A DNA stretch of 64,000 nucleotides from Spirosoma sp. KUDC1026. GTDB lineage: Bacteria; Bacteroidota; Bacteroidia; Cytophagales; Spirosomataceae. The translations under genes were made by a program, and so were the position numbers. Shown piece after piece: positions 1 to 6,923 of the stretch. The notes beneath the pieces are model-generated. The model was not told the DNA's origin, made no database searches, and saw only the letters and a list, made by a program, of their open reading frames with translations. The stretch is from NCBI RefSeq assembly GCF_013375035.1, contig NZ_CP056032.1, positions 2,340,001-2,404,000 on the forward strand. The letters are read 5' to 3'. Every line of letters starts with the position of its first letter. The stretch's first letter is position 1.

Positions 1-459
1 CTGCGCCGAAAAGCCACCAAACACTACAGAGTGAACTGCGCCAATCCGGGCGCAGGCCAGCACGGCAATGGCCAGCTCGGGCACCATAGGCATATAAATA
101 CAAATCCGGTCACCTTTTACGACACCGTTCCGTTTCAGTACGTTGGCAAAGCGGCATACCTGATCGTGCAGCATGCGGTAGGTGAGCGTAACACCCGCTT
201 CATTGGGGTCATTTGGCTCCCAGATAATGGCGGGCTGATCACCCCGCGTTTCCAGATGACGGTCCAGACAGTTTTCCGTGATGTTGAGTTTCCCGCCAAT
301 AAACCATTTTACGTTCGGTTCGTCAAAATTCCATTGCAGGGTTTTCGTCCAGGGTTTACGCCACTGGAAATCCTGAGCTACTTCTGCCCAGAATGCTTCG
401 GGGTCTTCTACACTTTTTTGGTAAGCCGTCTGATACTCCTCAAAAGTTCGGATACGCAT
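1..459 (-). CDS. acs: Acetyl-CoA synthetase, N-terminal part (cut by window edge)
   Basis: Only the first 153 codons are inside the window; the gene runs off the left edge in an open frame. The start is the ATG at 459 and the protein begins [14 protein letters not shown]. The N-terminal acetyl-CoA-synthetase cap follows, with [15 protein letters not shown], then [18 protein letters not shown] and the AMP-binding-enzyme stretch that ends in [13 protein letters not shown]. These are hallmarks of acetyl-CoA synthetase (acetate + ATP + CoA to acetyl-CoA via acetyl-AMP) rather than other acyl-CoA ligases. The catalytic lysine lies outside the window. The same-strand small membrane protein and MFS transporter just upstream suggest a carboxylate uptake and activation group; that link is inference. 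Confidence 0.93.
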   Translation of the reverse strand, partial: MRIRTFEEYQTAYQKSVEDPEAFWAEVAQDFQWRKPWTKTLQWNFDEPNVKWFIGGKLNITENCLDRHLETRGDQPAIIWEPNDPNEAGVTLTYRMLHDQVCRFANVLKRNGVVKGDRICIYMPMVPELAIAVLACARIGAVHSVVFGGFSAQ

Positions 460-541
460 AATATTTCTGGACGTTACTGGGGTTTTCTTGTATTCGACGG
501 CTAAAGGTAGGATGGGTAGCCCAATAATGTAAAGGAGAAAG

Positions 542-796
542 CTAAGTTTCCTGACCGGACGATGCGGATTTAACCGTCTCTTCATCGTATTCGCCCTGCA
601 GCGCATAGATCGCAAAACAACCCAGGCCCCCAACAATGAGGGGCATTAGAATAAAGACGATAATAATACCAAAAACCAGATCGTCCAGTTTGCCTGATAT
701 GAGCTTGGGAATGCCCAGTGATGTAGTGCCAAAATAACCTGCCAGTCCGGCTAGTGCTAGCCAGAGAAGACCCAGATAGCGTTTGATTCTGTTCAT
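542..796 (-). CDS. Small two-helix membrane protein of unknown function
   Basis: An 84-residue protein with a basic N-terminus (MNRIKRYLG) and two hydrophobic segments, about residues 8-25 and 38-65, separated by a short polar loop. The tail is acidic. It lies 60 bp after the MFS transporter gene and about 80 bp before acs, all on the minus strand, so co-transcription is likely. Its position between a transporter and acetyl-CoA synthetase suggests a transporter accessory role, but nothing in the sequence proves this. I cannot name a family with certainty. Confidence 0.7.
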   Translation of the reverse strand: MNRIKRYLGLLWLALAGLAGYFGTTSLGIPKLISGKLDDLVFGIIIVFILMPLIVGGLGCFAIYALQGEYDEETVKSASSGQET

Positions 797-856
797 AAGT
801 GGGTAGGTAAGAGAGAAGAGGTAAGAGATAAGACGAAAGACATAAGACGTAGGCGT
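797..856. repeat. Purine-rich AAGACGTAAGA-type intergenic repeat, short copy
   Basis: The 60 bp between the MFS stop and the small membrane gene is almost pure A/G with repeated GTAAGAG, ATAAGACG and CATAAGACGTAGG words. It shares the AAGACGTA core with the longer element at 41520-41640. No inverted arm is visible in this copy. Confidence 0.4.
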
Positions 857-2416
857 TCAATCCGCTACCTGCGGGCGATTCTTGAGGTATACCAACCCGA
901 TCAGAAAACTTACCCCGGCTACGATGATGGGGTACCAGAGACCTTCCAGATACGGAGCCGCGAAGGGCAGGGGCGAACCGGTTTGCTGGGCGGCCAGGTT
1001 CGCTTGGTTCGCTCCTGTTGCCAGGTACGTAGCCACGGCAGGGAGCAACCCACCAAACACCCCGTTGCCAATGTGATAGGGCAGCGACATAGATGTGTAG
1101 CGGATCTGGACCGGAAACATCTCAACGAGGAAGGCGGCAATCGGGCCGTAAACCAGCGTAACATAAATCACCTGAATAAAGACCAGCCAGATGAGCGTCC
1201 AGCGGTCGCTGTCGTTTAACAGAACAGCCCGCTTTAGGTCGGATTTGCCCGCGCTGCTAACTTTGGTCACTTCGGTCAGCATAGTGCCATCGGTGTACTG
1301 GTGCGTAACGGTTTTCGTCTGGACCGTACCGCCCGTCTGTTTTGGGTCAGGCGTAACCGTGGTTGAGATGGTTGCGTTGGCGGGAATCTCCTGTCGGCTG
1401 CTAATATTGGTGGTCTGATACATTTTTTCGTACAGTGGGCGGTAGGTAAGTAGGGCGACCAGCATACCAAAGAGCATGATCCCTTTCCGGCCGATCTTGT
1501 CCGATAGCCAGCCAAACACGACGAAGAAAGGCGTTCCCATTAGCAAGGCTACGGTCATTAGTTCGTCGGACTGGACAGCGTCAACATTACAGACCGTTTT
1601 GATAAAATTCATGGCGTAGAACTGCCCGGTATACCACACGACGCCCTGCCCCATAGTGGCCCCAAACAACGCCAGCAGCACGAACTTGAAATTGTATTTC
1701 CGGCCGAAACTTTCCTTTAGCGGATTCGCTGATGTTTTTCCTTCGGCTTTCGCCTTGGCAAACAGGGGCGATTCGCTCATGTTACGCCGGATGACGTAGG
1801 AGATAAGCACCATCAGAATCGACACCAGGAATGGCACCCGCCAGCCCCAGTCATCGAACGCGCTGGGCGACATTGACTTGCGGGTAAGCAGAATCACCAG
1901 CAGCGAAATAAACAGACCCGATGTGGCCGTTGTCTGAATCCAGGAGGTCCAGTAGCCGCGCTGGTTCGTGGGCGAATGTTCTGCTACGTAGGTTGCCGCT
2001 CCCCCATACTCACCGCCGAGCGCCAGCCCCTGCAACAGCCGCAGGATCAGCACCAGCGTAGGGGCCAGAAACCCAATGGTATCGTAGCTGGGAATCAGGC
2101 CGATGGCAAACGTAGCACCGCCCATCAGCAGCAGCGTAACCATAAACGTATATTTCCGACCGATGAGATCGCCGAGCCGTCCGAAAAAAAGAGCCCCGAA
2201 CGGACGTACCACAAACCCGGCGGCAAAGGTAGCCAGGGTCGAGAGAAAGGCGGCCGTAGGGTTGCCCTCCGGGAAGAACTTGGTGGACAGAACAGTCGCC
2301 AGTGAGCCAAAGATGTAGAAGTCGTACCACTCGATCAAAGTACCGACCGACGATGCGCCAATAACGCTCATTAACGTGCGGGTGCTGGCCGTCGGTTTAG
2401 GAGAGTCTGAAACCAT
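857..2416 (-). CDS. MFS transporter, metabolite:H+ symporter (MHS) type
   Basis: A 519-residue polytopic inner-membrane transporter. The N-terminus has GTLIEWYDFYIFGSLA, typical of MHS/ProP-like carriers of carboxylates and compatible solutes. The two MFS loop 2-3 type signatures are present: GRLGDLIGRKY near residue 80 and GWLSDKIGRKG near residue 303. Unusually, about 75 hydrophilic Thr/Lys-rich residues (roughly 325-400) are inserted in the second half before TM 'LIWLVFIQVIYVTLVYG'. The neighbour acs suggests uptake of acetate or another short-chain acid; substrate is inferred only from context. The start ATG at 2416 precedes MVSDSPKPTAS, a normal cytoplasmic tail. Confidence 0.9.
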   Translation of the reverse strand: MVSDSPKPTASTRTLMSVIGASSVGTLIEWYDFYIFGSLATVLSTKFFPEGNPTAAFLSTLATFAAGFVVRPFGALFFGRLGDLIGRKYTFMVTLLLMGGATFAIGLIPSYDTIGFLAPTLVLILRLLQGLALGGEYGGAATYVAEHSPTNQRGYWTSWIQTTATSGLFISLLVILLTRKSMSPSAFDDWGWRVPFLVSILMVLISYVIRRNMSESPLFAKAKAEGKTSANPLKESFGRKYNFKFVLLALFGATMGQGVVWYTGQFYAMNFIKTVCNVDAVQSDELMTVALLMGTPFFVVFGWLSDKIGRKGIMLFGMLVALLTYRPLYEKMYQTTNISSRQEIPANATISTTVTPDPKQTGGTVQTKTVTHQYTDGTMLTEVTKVSSAGKSDLKRAVLLNDSDRWTLIWLVFIQVIYVTLVYGPIAAFLVEMFPVQIRYTSMSLPYHIGNGVFGGLLPAVATYLATGANQANLAAQQTGSPLPFAAPYLEGLWYPIIVAGVSFLIGLVYLKNRPQVAD

Positions 2417-2584
2417 ATAGGAAAAAGGTTAGGTAGCGTATGGAGAACCCTGAGACCTAATCCATTTTAACCGGTTTTCTACTATTGATCTGAATAAAAA
2501 TAACGCTTTTCGTCGTTTTTACCGCTTTCCCGAACAAGGCAAGCCCGGAGACGTTCTTACTTGTGTACGTTATGAACTTACCAT

Positions 2585-2800
2585 ATGGCAGCCAATAAAC
2601 TTATCGTCGTAACCGGCTTCGGTCTGCATGACCCAAGCGGCCGGACCCGCGCCTATTTGAACGTGAGCCAGGAAGAAGCTGTCCAGCGCTTCAAAGATTT
2701 CTACGAAACCCGCGACAAACCGCAGGTCGATGTCATCGAGTTTGATGATGAACTGGCCCTGGATGTGGGGCGCACGAACCAGGTCATTATTTCGACGTAG
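2585..2800 (+). CDS. Small hypothetical protein
   Basis: A 71-residue soluble protein starting MAANKLIVVTGFGLHDPSG. It has no signal peptide and no membrane segment. It is mixed alpha/beta in character and acidic in the second half (DVIEFDDELALDVG). The upstream ATG at 2573 is in another frame and closes at once, so 2585 is the likely start. It sits alone between a divergent transporter gene and a hairpin terminator. I do not recognise the family. Confidence 0.65.
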   Translation: MAANKLIVVTGFGLHDPSGRTRAYLNVSQEEAVQRFKDFYETRDKPQVDVIEFDDELALDVGRTNQVIIST

Positions 2801-2809
2801 AATAAAAAA

Positions 2810-2840
2810 GAAAATCCCCGCTCAATCAGCGAGGATTTTC
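2810..2840 (+). terminator. Hairpin terminator after the small hypothetical gene
   Basis: GAAAATCC-C-CGCT pairs with AGCG-A-GGATTTTC around a CAATC loop. It starts 10 bp after the stop codon at 2800. Confidence 0.7.
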
Positions 2841-2868
2841 CGTTTATCTTAGTAGCAAAACGGATTTC

Positions 2869-3492
2869 ATGAAGCATTTATTCCTGCTCCTTTTTCTGAG
2901 CCTGGGCCTTTTTGGTCAGGCCCAGACGCTCCCCCCGAACGTATTGGAAGAGAAAAACAGCGACAGCTATACGAACTACCACTTTCTGGTAGAAGGCCTG
3001 TCGCACCATCCCGACAGTATCCGACACACGGCAAACAGCCTGTTGGTTCAGTACTGTTCGGCGAAACCCTGCCATACGGTTTATTTCTGGCGGAGCGAAA
3101 AGGCGTATAACCTCTTCAACTATAACCAGGAAGTGCTGACGATGGCGCAGTTCAACGAAGACAAAAAGCGGCTCCGTAAAGCGGTCAATACCTGGAAGAA
3201 AGAGAACTGGGTGTATGTCAGCGAAAGTCTGGCCGGTATTTATGCTGGGCCGCCAACCTCGAAACTGGAAATAGAACCGTACCTGGATGGCGTCTACCGA
3301 CACTATGGCGGCAAGCTCAACCGTCCGGAACCCGCTAGTGTCAAGATGAAGATCAAGGCGCCTGCCGAAACGGACACGAAGCCCAAGCCTGAACCCGAGT
3401 CGCCGGTAAGCCCTGTGCTCTATGGAGTCTTGGGAGTGAGCATCGCCCTGCTCATTGCCTACTTTGTCCGCCGGAAGAATCACAGCGTGTAG
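2869..3492 (+). CDS. Exported protein with C-terminal membrane anchor, unknown function
   Basis: A 207-residue protein. Residues 1-19 form a signal peptide (MKHLFLLLFLSLGLFGQAQ). A polar globular part follows, with YCSAKPCHTVYFW carrying two cysteines. A Lys/Pro/Glu-rich spacer lies at about 160-182, and a single transmembrane helix (VLYGVLGVSIALLIAYFV) ends in RRKNHSV. The positive tail fits anchoring in the inner membrane with the main domain outside. It is followed by the convergent response-regulator gene after only 3 bp. No family recognised. Confidence 0.75.
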   Translation: MKHLFLLLFLSLGLFGQAQTLPPNVLEEKNSDSYTNYHFLVEGLSHHPDSIRHTANSLLVQYCSAKPCHTVYFWRSEKAYNLFNYNQEVLTMAQFNEDKKRLRKAVNTWKKENWVYVSESLAGIYAGPPTSKLEIEPYLDGVYRHYGGKLNRPEPASVKMKIKAPAETDTKPKPEPESPVSPVLYGVLGVSIALLIAYFVRRKNHSV

Positions 3493-3495
3493 ACA

Positions 3496-3930
3496 TTACT
3501 GCAGCCACGTCTGCTTGAGTTGCTGTACCAGATGGACTAGGCCGTGCTGGGATAAGGGCTTTGTAACGAATTCGCTGGCCTGTAGCTCAAACGCCTGCCG
3601 CCGATCAGACTGATTATCGGAGGTTGTCAGGATCACAATAGGCGTTTGGGTGTAGAGCGGATTATGACGTAGTATTTGTAATGTTTCGAAGCCATCCAGC
3701 CGGGGCATATTCAAATCCAGAATAATGAGCGAAGGAGACAGAATATGACTGCTTAATAGATCCAGCAGTTTCAGCCCATCGTTGGCAAACTGAAGCTGGC
3801 AGGCCGGACAATGCGCCTGAAAAGCGGTTTGCAGTAAATAGTGGTCATCCTCGTCGTCATCGGCCACAAAAATAGAATGAATCAACTGCTGCATAGCCTT
3901 ACGATGAGGACTTGTAATACGACCCGACAT
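3496..3930 (-). CDS. Single-domain response regulator (CheY-like receiver)
   Basis: A 144-residue receiver domain with no output domain. The acidic pocket is ADDDEDD (residues 23-29), the phosphoacceptor is Asp72 in LDLNMPRLDG, the conserved Thr/Ser lies in VILTTSD, and the conserved Lys is in FVTKPLS. Two starts are possible: ATG 3930, or ATG 3894 giving MQQLIHSIFVADDD, which looks like a more typical receiver start. No kinase gene is adjacent. A tandem 21 bp repeat lies about 95-135 bp upstream at 4023-4064 and is shared with the secreted repeat protein gene, so both may answer to one regulator. Confidence 0.88.
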   Translation of the reverse strand: MSGRITSPHRKAMQQLIHSIFVADDDEDDHYLLQTAFQAHCPACQLQFANDGLKLLDLLSSHILSPSLIILDLNMPRLDGFETLQILRHNPLYTQTPIVILTTSDNQSDRRQAFELQASEFVTKPLSQHGLVHLVQQLKQTWLQ

Positions 3931-4022
3931 CGCTAATGGGTTAGGTTTTAGCGCTGGCTTATACCAGGATCCGGGTATGCGAATCTATCAGAAAACCAGA
4001 ACTTTTTCTAATAGATCAGACA

Positions 4023-4064
4023 AATGTCCTAAACTCGAAAGAAGTTGTCCGAAACAGAAAGGTG
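4023..4064. promoter_or_regulatory. Tandem 21-bp direct repeat, LytTR-like operator candidate
   Basis: Two adjacent 21 bp units, 4023-4043 and 4044-4064, share TGTCC followed by AAAC and GAAAG at equal positions. The 21 bp period is what LytTR-type response regulators bind. It lies upstream of the minus-strand response regulator (start 3930). A near-identical pair occurs at 6372-6413 in the same orientation, upstream of another minus-strand gene. The binding protein is inferred. Confidence 0.5.
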
Positions 4065-4228
4065 AAGTAGAAGAGGAGTGGTGAAATTTGTTTCAAGCCT
4101 TGGCGGATTCCGCTTTGGTCTACACACCTATCCTTGTCGGATTGTGCTGGGCCCGGGTTGAAACATACTTGGGCCTTGTGTCTTTATGAGCGAATGGACT
4201 TCTTATTTTGCAGGAAATCTTACCTTTG

Positions 4229-4304
4229 CAAAATCAAAAGGGATTTATCCCTTATGGTGTGGATAGAAGCGGAAAGCAGACTGACGTTGTTGGTCTGCTT
4301 TTTT
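4229..4304 (+). ncRNA. Possible small RNA ending at an intrinsic terminator
   Basis: A TACCTTTG -7-like element (4221-4228) is followed about 45 bp later by a strong terminator. No convincing reading frame lies between them. A small hairpin, AAGGGATTTATCCCTT, sits between them. A good -33 element is not visible, so this is a weak call. The rest of 3931-4368 holds only the tandem operator-like repeat and terminators. Confidence 0.22.
4274..4304 (+). terminator. Intrinsic terminator, plus strand
   Basis: Stem AAGCAGAC / GTCTGCTT (4274-4281 with 4293-4300) is followed directly by TTTT. No plus-strand gene ends here, which is why a small RNA is suspected. Confidence 0.6.
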
Positions 4305-4322
4305 GTTGAAGTGCCTATCAAT

Positions 4323-4354
4323 AACAAAGCCTAGGTCACAGCCCAGGCTTTGTT
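4323..4354 (-). terminator. Terminator of the secreted repeat-protein gene
   Basis: AACAAAGCCT pairs with AGGCTTTGTT, extended by GG/CC with one mismatch. It lies 15 bp beyond the stop at 4369. Confidence 0.6.
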
Positions 4355-4368
4355 GAATTAATTTCGTT

Positions 4369-6282
4369 TTATTTCTTATCGAGCAACTGCTTGACAAGCT
4401 TGGTGAGTTCATCAATCTGCCCCTGTTGTTTTTCCATCGTTGCCTGCTGCTTCTCGATGGTGGTTTGCTGCTGAATGCTATACAGCGTTAGCTCCTCGAT
4501 CTTCTCGAGCAGCTTGGCATCCATCTTCGCCATATCCACACCCTGCTCGACTACCTCAGCCGCCGACGGCACGCCTGGCAAATGTTTGTTGGTCTGGATG
4601 AAGCGTGCTACTTCTGCCAGAGAAGCAAGCTTATAGCTAGGAGCAAAGACGTAGTCACTCCACTCGCTAGCGTTCTTGACGGCTACTTTTACTTTCTCGG
4701 TCAGAATACCATCCTGCACGTAGAGCCGGTACCCAGTAGGCGTCTTGCTGACCTCTTCCCCAATCACCACGCCGTCGCCCGATACGTTTTGCAGGTAACT
4801 GCCTTTCTGCTGCCACAGGTCGGCTCCTACTCGGCCCCCACTGGCTGGGCTACCCAACACGACGTTACCTGATCCGTCGACGGTAAGAAACTTAGTTTGC
4901 CCCGTCGCAGTGGCTGGTGAGTTACTGGTTAAGTTCTCCAGTCGTAAACCCGACTGATTGGCGGTACCCGTTACCAAGTGTAGTTTGCTGGTTGGAGTAG
5001 ACGTACCAATGCCGACGTTGGCCCCATTGCCCAGCACTAGGGTATTATTCGCTGAAGCTACCGCCCGAAAGCCGATGGCCGTAGCGTTGACTAGGTTACC
5101 TGCTCCTACGTTAGCCTCAAAACCAATAGCCGTGTTGTTATCGCCCACGGTGTTACCTGCCCCGGCATTGGTGCCTAGAAAGACGTTAAACCCGCCCGTC
5201 GTATTACTACCCCCCGCGTTATCGCCCACAAAGAAGTTAGCCGAGCCAGTCGTACTGTTACTTCCCGCATTGGTGCCCAGCATGAAATTGGAGTTACCCG
5301 TCGTATTAGAGTAGCCCGCGTTGACGCCTATGAAGGTGTTGAACTGACCAACATTTTTGTAGCCTGCCTGGTAGCCAACAAAGGTGTTCGCTGATGCTGG
5401 ATTTGTCAACGCATTTGACCCAACTCCGGCCCGGGTACCAATAAACGTATTTTGAGAGCCACCAAAATTATAGTACCCTGCTGCTACACCTAAAAAGCTG
5501 TTGCCATTACCAACGGTATTAAAATAGCCCGTACTAGACCCTACGAAAGTATTTTCATTACCGACAGAATTAGTGTAACCGGCTCCTCCTCCTAAGAAGC
5601 TGTTGCTGCCTCCAGAAGTGTTTGCATACCCAGCTCCTCCCCCCAAGAAGCTGTTGCCGATACCAGTTGTGTTATTATAGCCCGACAAAGAGCCTACGAA
5701 GCTGTTATTGTTGCCAGTTGTATTGTTTTGGCCAGCACTAGCGCCAATAAAAGCGTTTCTCTCGCCTGATGTGTTTGAGAAGCCTGCAGAAATACCTATA
5801 AAAGCATTGTTGCTACCAATAATGTTATTATAGCCAGACTGAAGGCCGATAAACACATTGCCCCCACCTGCCTTATTCAAGCTGCCAGAAAAAGAGCCAA
5901 TAAATACATTCGCAACACCCACGGTGTTCGCGCTGCCAGCTTGGACTCCACTGAAAACATTGCCTTCTCCGGTAGTATTAGCTATACCTGCCCGGTAGCC
6001 AGTGAACACGTTGTTGGAACCTGAAGTAGTTTTATTGCCAGCGTTTTCTCCTAGAAATATATTGCCTCTAGCTGTAGTAAGGGACTGCCCAGCATATCGT
6101 CCCATAATGAGGTTTTCTCCGCCTGTCAAACTAGTGTTACCTGCTTCTGGTCCAATAATGATGTTGGAGCTTCCTGGCGTCTCTGAGTTTGGCGTCGTAA
6201 CAATGTAGTTATTCTGAGCAAGCAAAGATCCAACCTGTAGGGTTAGTGCAGTCAATATCGACGTAACGTAAAATGTTTTCAT
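4369..6282 (-). CDS. Secreted repeat protein with endosialidase-chaperone-like tail
   Basis: The start is taken as ATG 6282, which opens a good signal peptide (MKTFYVTSILTALTLQVGSLLAQ); the frame stays open further upstream without a signal sequence. Residues about 20-400 are 22-23 copies of a roughly 16-residue unit of the form N-x-F-I-G-x-x-A-G-x-x-N-T-x-G, which resembles trimeric autotransporter head repeats. A linker follows with LHLVTGTANQSGLRLENL. The tail, SLAEVARFIQTNKHLPGVPS then a coiled coil (KLLEKIEELTLYSIQQQ, repeated KQQ), is common on Cytophagales surface proteins and resembles intramolecular chaperone tails. Probably a surface fibre or adhesin; the partner is unknown. Confidence 0.8.
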   Translation of the reverse strand: MKTFYVTSILTALTLQVGSLLAQNNYIVTTPNSETPGSSNIIIGPEAGNTSLTGGENLIMGRYAGQSLTTARGNIFLGENAGNKTTSGSNNVFTGYRAGIANTTGEGNVFSGVQAGSANTVGVANVFIGSFSGSLNKAGGGNVFIGLQSGYNNIIGSNNAFIGISAGFSNTSGERNAFIGASAGQNNTTGNNNSFVGSLSGYNNTTGIGNSFLGGGAGYANTSGGSNSFLGGGAGYTNSVGNENTFVGSSTGYFNTVGNGNSFLGVAAGYYNFGGSQNTFIGTRAGVGSNALTNPASANTFVGYQAGYKNVGQFNTFIGVNAGYSNTTGNSNFMLGTNAGSNSTTGSANFFVGDNAGGSNTTGGFNVFLGTNAGAGNTVGDNNTAIGFEANVGAGNLVNATAIGFRAVASANNTLVLGNGANVGIGTSTPTSKLHLVTGTANQSGLRLENLTSNSPATATGQTKFLTVDGSGNVVLGSPASGGRVGADLWQQKGSYLQNVSGDGVVIGEEVSKTPTGYRLYVQDGILTEKVKVAVKNASEWSDYVFAPSYKLASLAEVARFIQTNKHLPGVPSAAEVVEQGVDMAKMDAKLLEKIEELTLYSIQQQTTIEKQQATMEKQQGQIDELTKLVKQLLDKK

Positions 6283-6371
6283 AGTGAATACGAATGAGTG
6301 CGAGTATGAATGGCAAGCAATGTATGAAGCCTGTTCAAGATTTCTGAGTGTCCATACAGACATAGGCTCAT

Positions 6372-6413
6372 ATTGTCCCAAACTCGAAAGCGATTGTCCG
6401 AAATAGAAAGGCG
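6372..6413. promoter_or_regulatory. Tandem 21-bp direct repeat, second copy of operator candidate
   Basis: Units 6372-6392 and 6393-6413 share ATTGTCC, then AAA and GAAAG. They match the 4023-4064 pair almost base for base, including the segment AAACTCGAAAG. The repeat ends about 90 bp upstream of the start of the secreted repeat protein (6282). Confidence 0.5.
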
Positions 6414-6573
6414 ACGTTAGAAAATAGGCAGCATTTTTAACGCCTGTTCTCATCAGTATCTAACCTATATCCACCCGTAGCGTGAAGCAATTTATGCTCT
6501 GTAGTGCGATGCTGATGCGGACTAGTTTCAAAGCTTTATCTCAGAATAGCTCCGCATATCATCACATCAATAA

Positions 6574-6650
6574 GCCAGCGGAGGGATTCGAACGGCAGCG
6601 GCCGACCATCCCCGATGCGCTTGCGTATCCTGATTATAGATCAGGTAGAA
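6574..6650 (-). pseudogene. Degenerate tRNA-like copy
   Basis: On the minus strand this carries an anticodon stem CCTGA/TCAGG, a long variable stem (ACGCAAGCG), TTCGAATCCCTC and a 3' acceptor half CGCTGGC. All resemble the intact tRNA at 6696-6779. The 5' acceptor strand has no partner, the T-arm is split by an extra GC-rich segment, and loop position 33 is C instead of U. It is therefore probably a dead duplicate. Confidence 0.5.
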
Positions 6651-6659
6651 TCGGGCGCA

Positions 6660-6694
6660 TAAAAAAAGGCCTTGCCGTTGAGCAAGACCTTTTA
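6660..6694 (-). terminator. Terminator of the class-II-like tRNA
   Basis: On the minus strand AAAAGGTCTTGC pairs with GCAAGGCCTTTT and runs into a T tract. It begins 2 bp after the tRNA 3' end. Confidence 0.75.
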
Positions 6695-6695
6695 G

Positions 6696-6779
6696 AGCCA
6701 GTGGAGGGATTCGAACCCCCGACGCGCTTGCGCATCCTGATTACAAATCAGGCGGAATCGACCGCTATCCGACACTGGC
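6696..6779 (-). tRNA. tRNA with long variable arm and UGU (Thr) anticodon
   Basis: An 84-nt cloverleaf that can be paired fully by hand. Acceptor GCCAGTG/CACTGGC (7 bp); D stem GGA/TCC with loop containing GGTCGA; anticodon stem CCTGA/TCAGG with loop TTTGTAA, so the anticodon reads TGT. The variable region is 15 nt (ATGCGCAAGCGCGTC) and folds into its own stem. T arm GGGGG-TTCGAAT-CCCTC. The discriminator base is T and CCA is not encoded. A TGT anticodon means threonine, but threonine tRNAs have short variable loops. The D loop and variable arm look like serine tRNA, so amino-acid identity is uncertain. Confidence 0.8.
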
Positions 6780-6861
6780 CAACCCACGCTCGTTTCCGAA
6801 TCGTGATGCAAAAGTAGAGCTTTTCAGAATTGGACGCAACTGTCTGCCAGAAAATCAATGT

Positions 6862-6906
6862 AAACAAAAGAGACCGGATACTAGGCGCATCCGGTCTCTT
6901 TTGTTT
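6862..6906 (-). terminator. Strong terminator of the DUF349 gene
   Basis: A perfect 18-bp stem (AAACAAAAGAGACCGGAT with its complement, 6862-6879 and 6889-6906) is located 17 bp past the stop at 6924. T-rich flanks on both strands make it able to act bidirectionally. Confidence 0.85.
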
Positions 6907-6923
6907 GTTACGACAGTAACGTG

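Noticed and set aside
2878..3483. Minus-strand open frame of 201 codons
   Set aside because: Opposite a plus-strand gene with a signal peptide and C-terminal anchor, which is the better reading.
4134..4334. Plus-strand 66-codon frame
   Set aside because: It runs through a strong intrinsic terminator and has no normal protein character.
4369..6282. Regular repeats looked at as a possible CRISPR array
   Set aside because: Repeats are in frame, encode a 16-residue protein motif and are degenerate at DNA level; spacers are not unique sequences.
6696..6779. Allo-tRNA with 8/4 or 9/3 acceptor/T-stem layout
   Set aside because: Position 8 cannot pair with the T-arm base opposite, and a standard 7/5 layout fits with all pairs.
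6482..6817. Plus-strand 111-codon frame
   Set aside because: It overlaps the tRNA, the tRNA-like copy and the tRNA terminator on the other strand.
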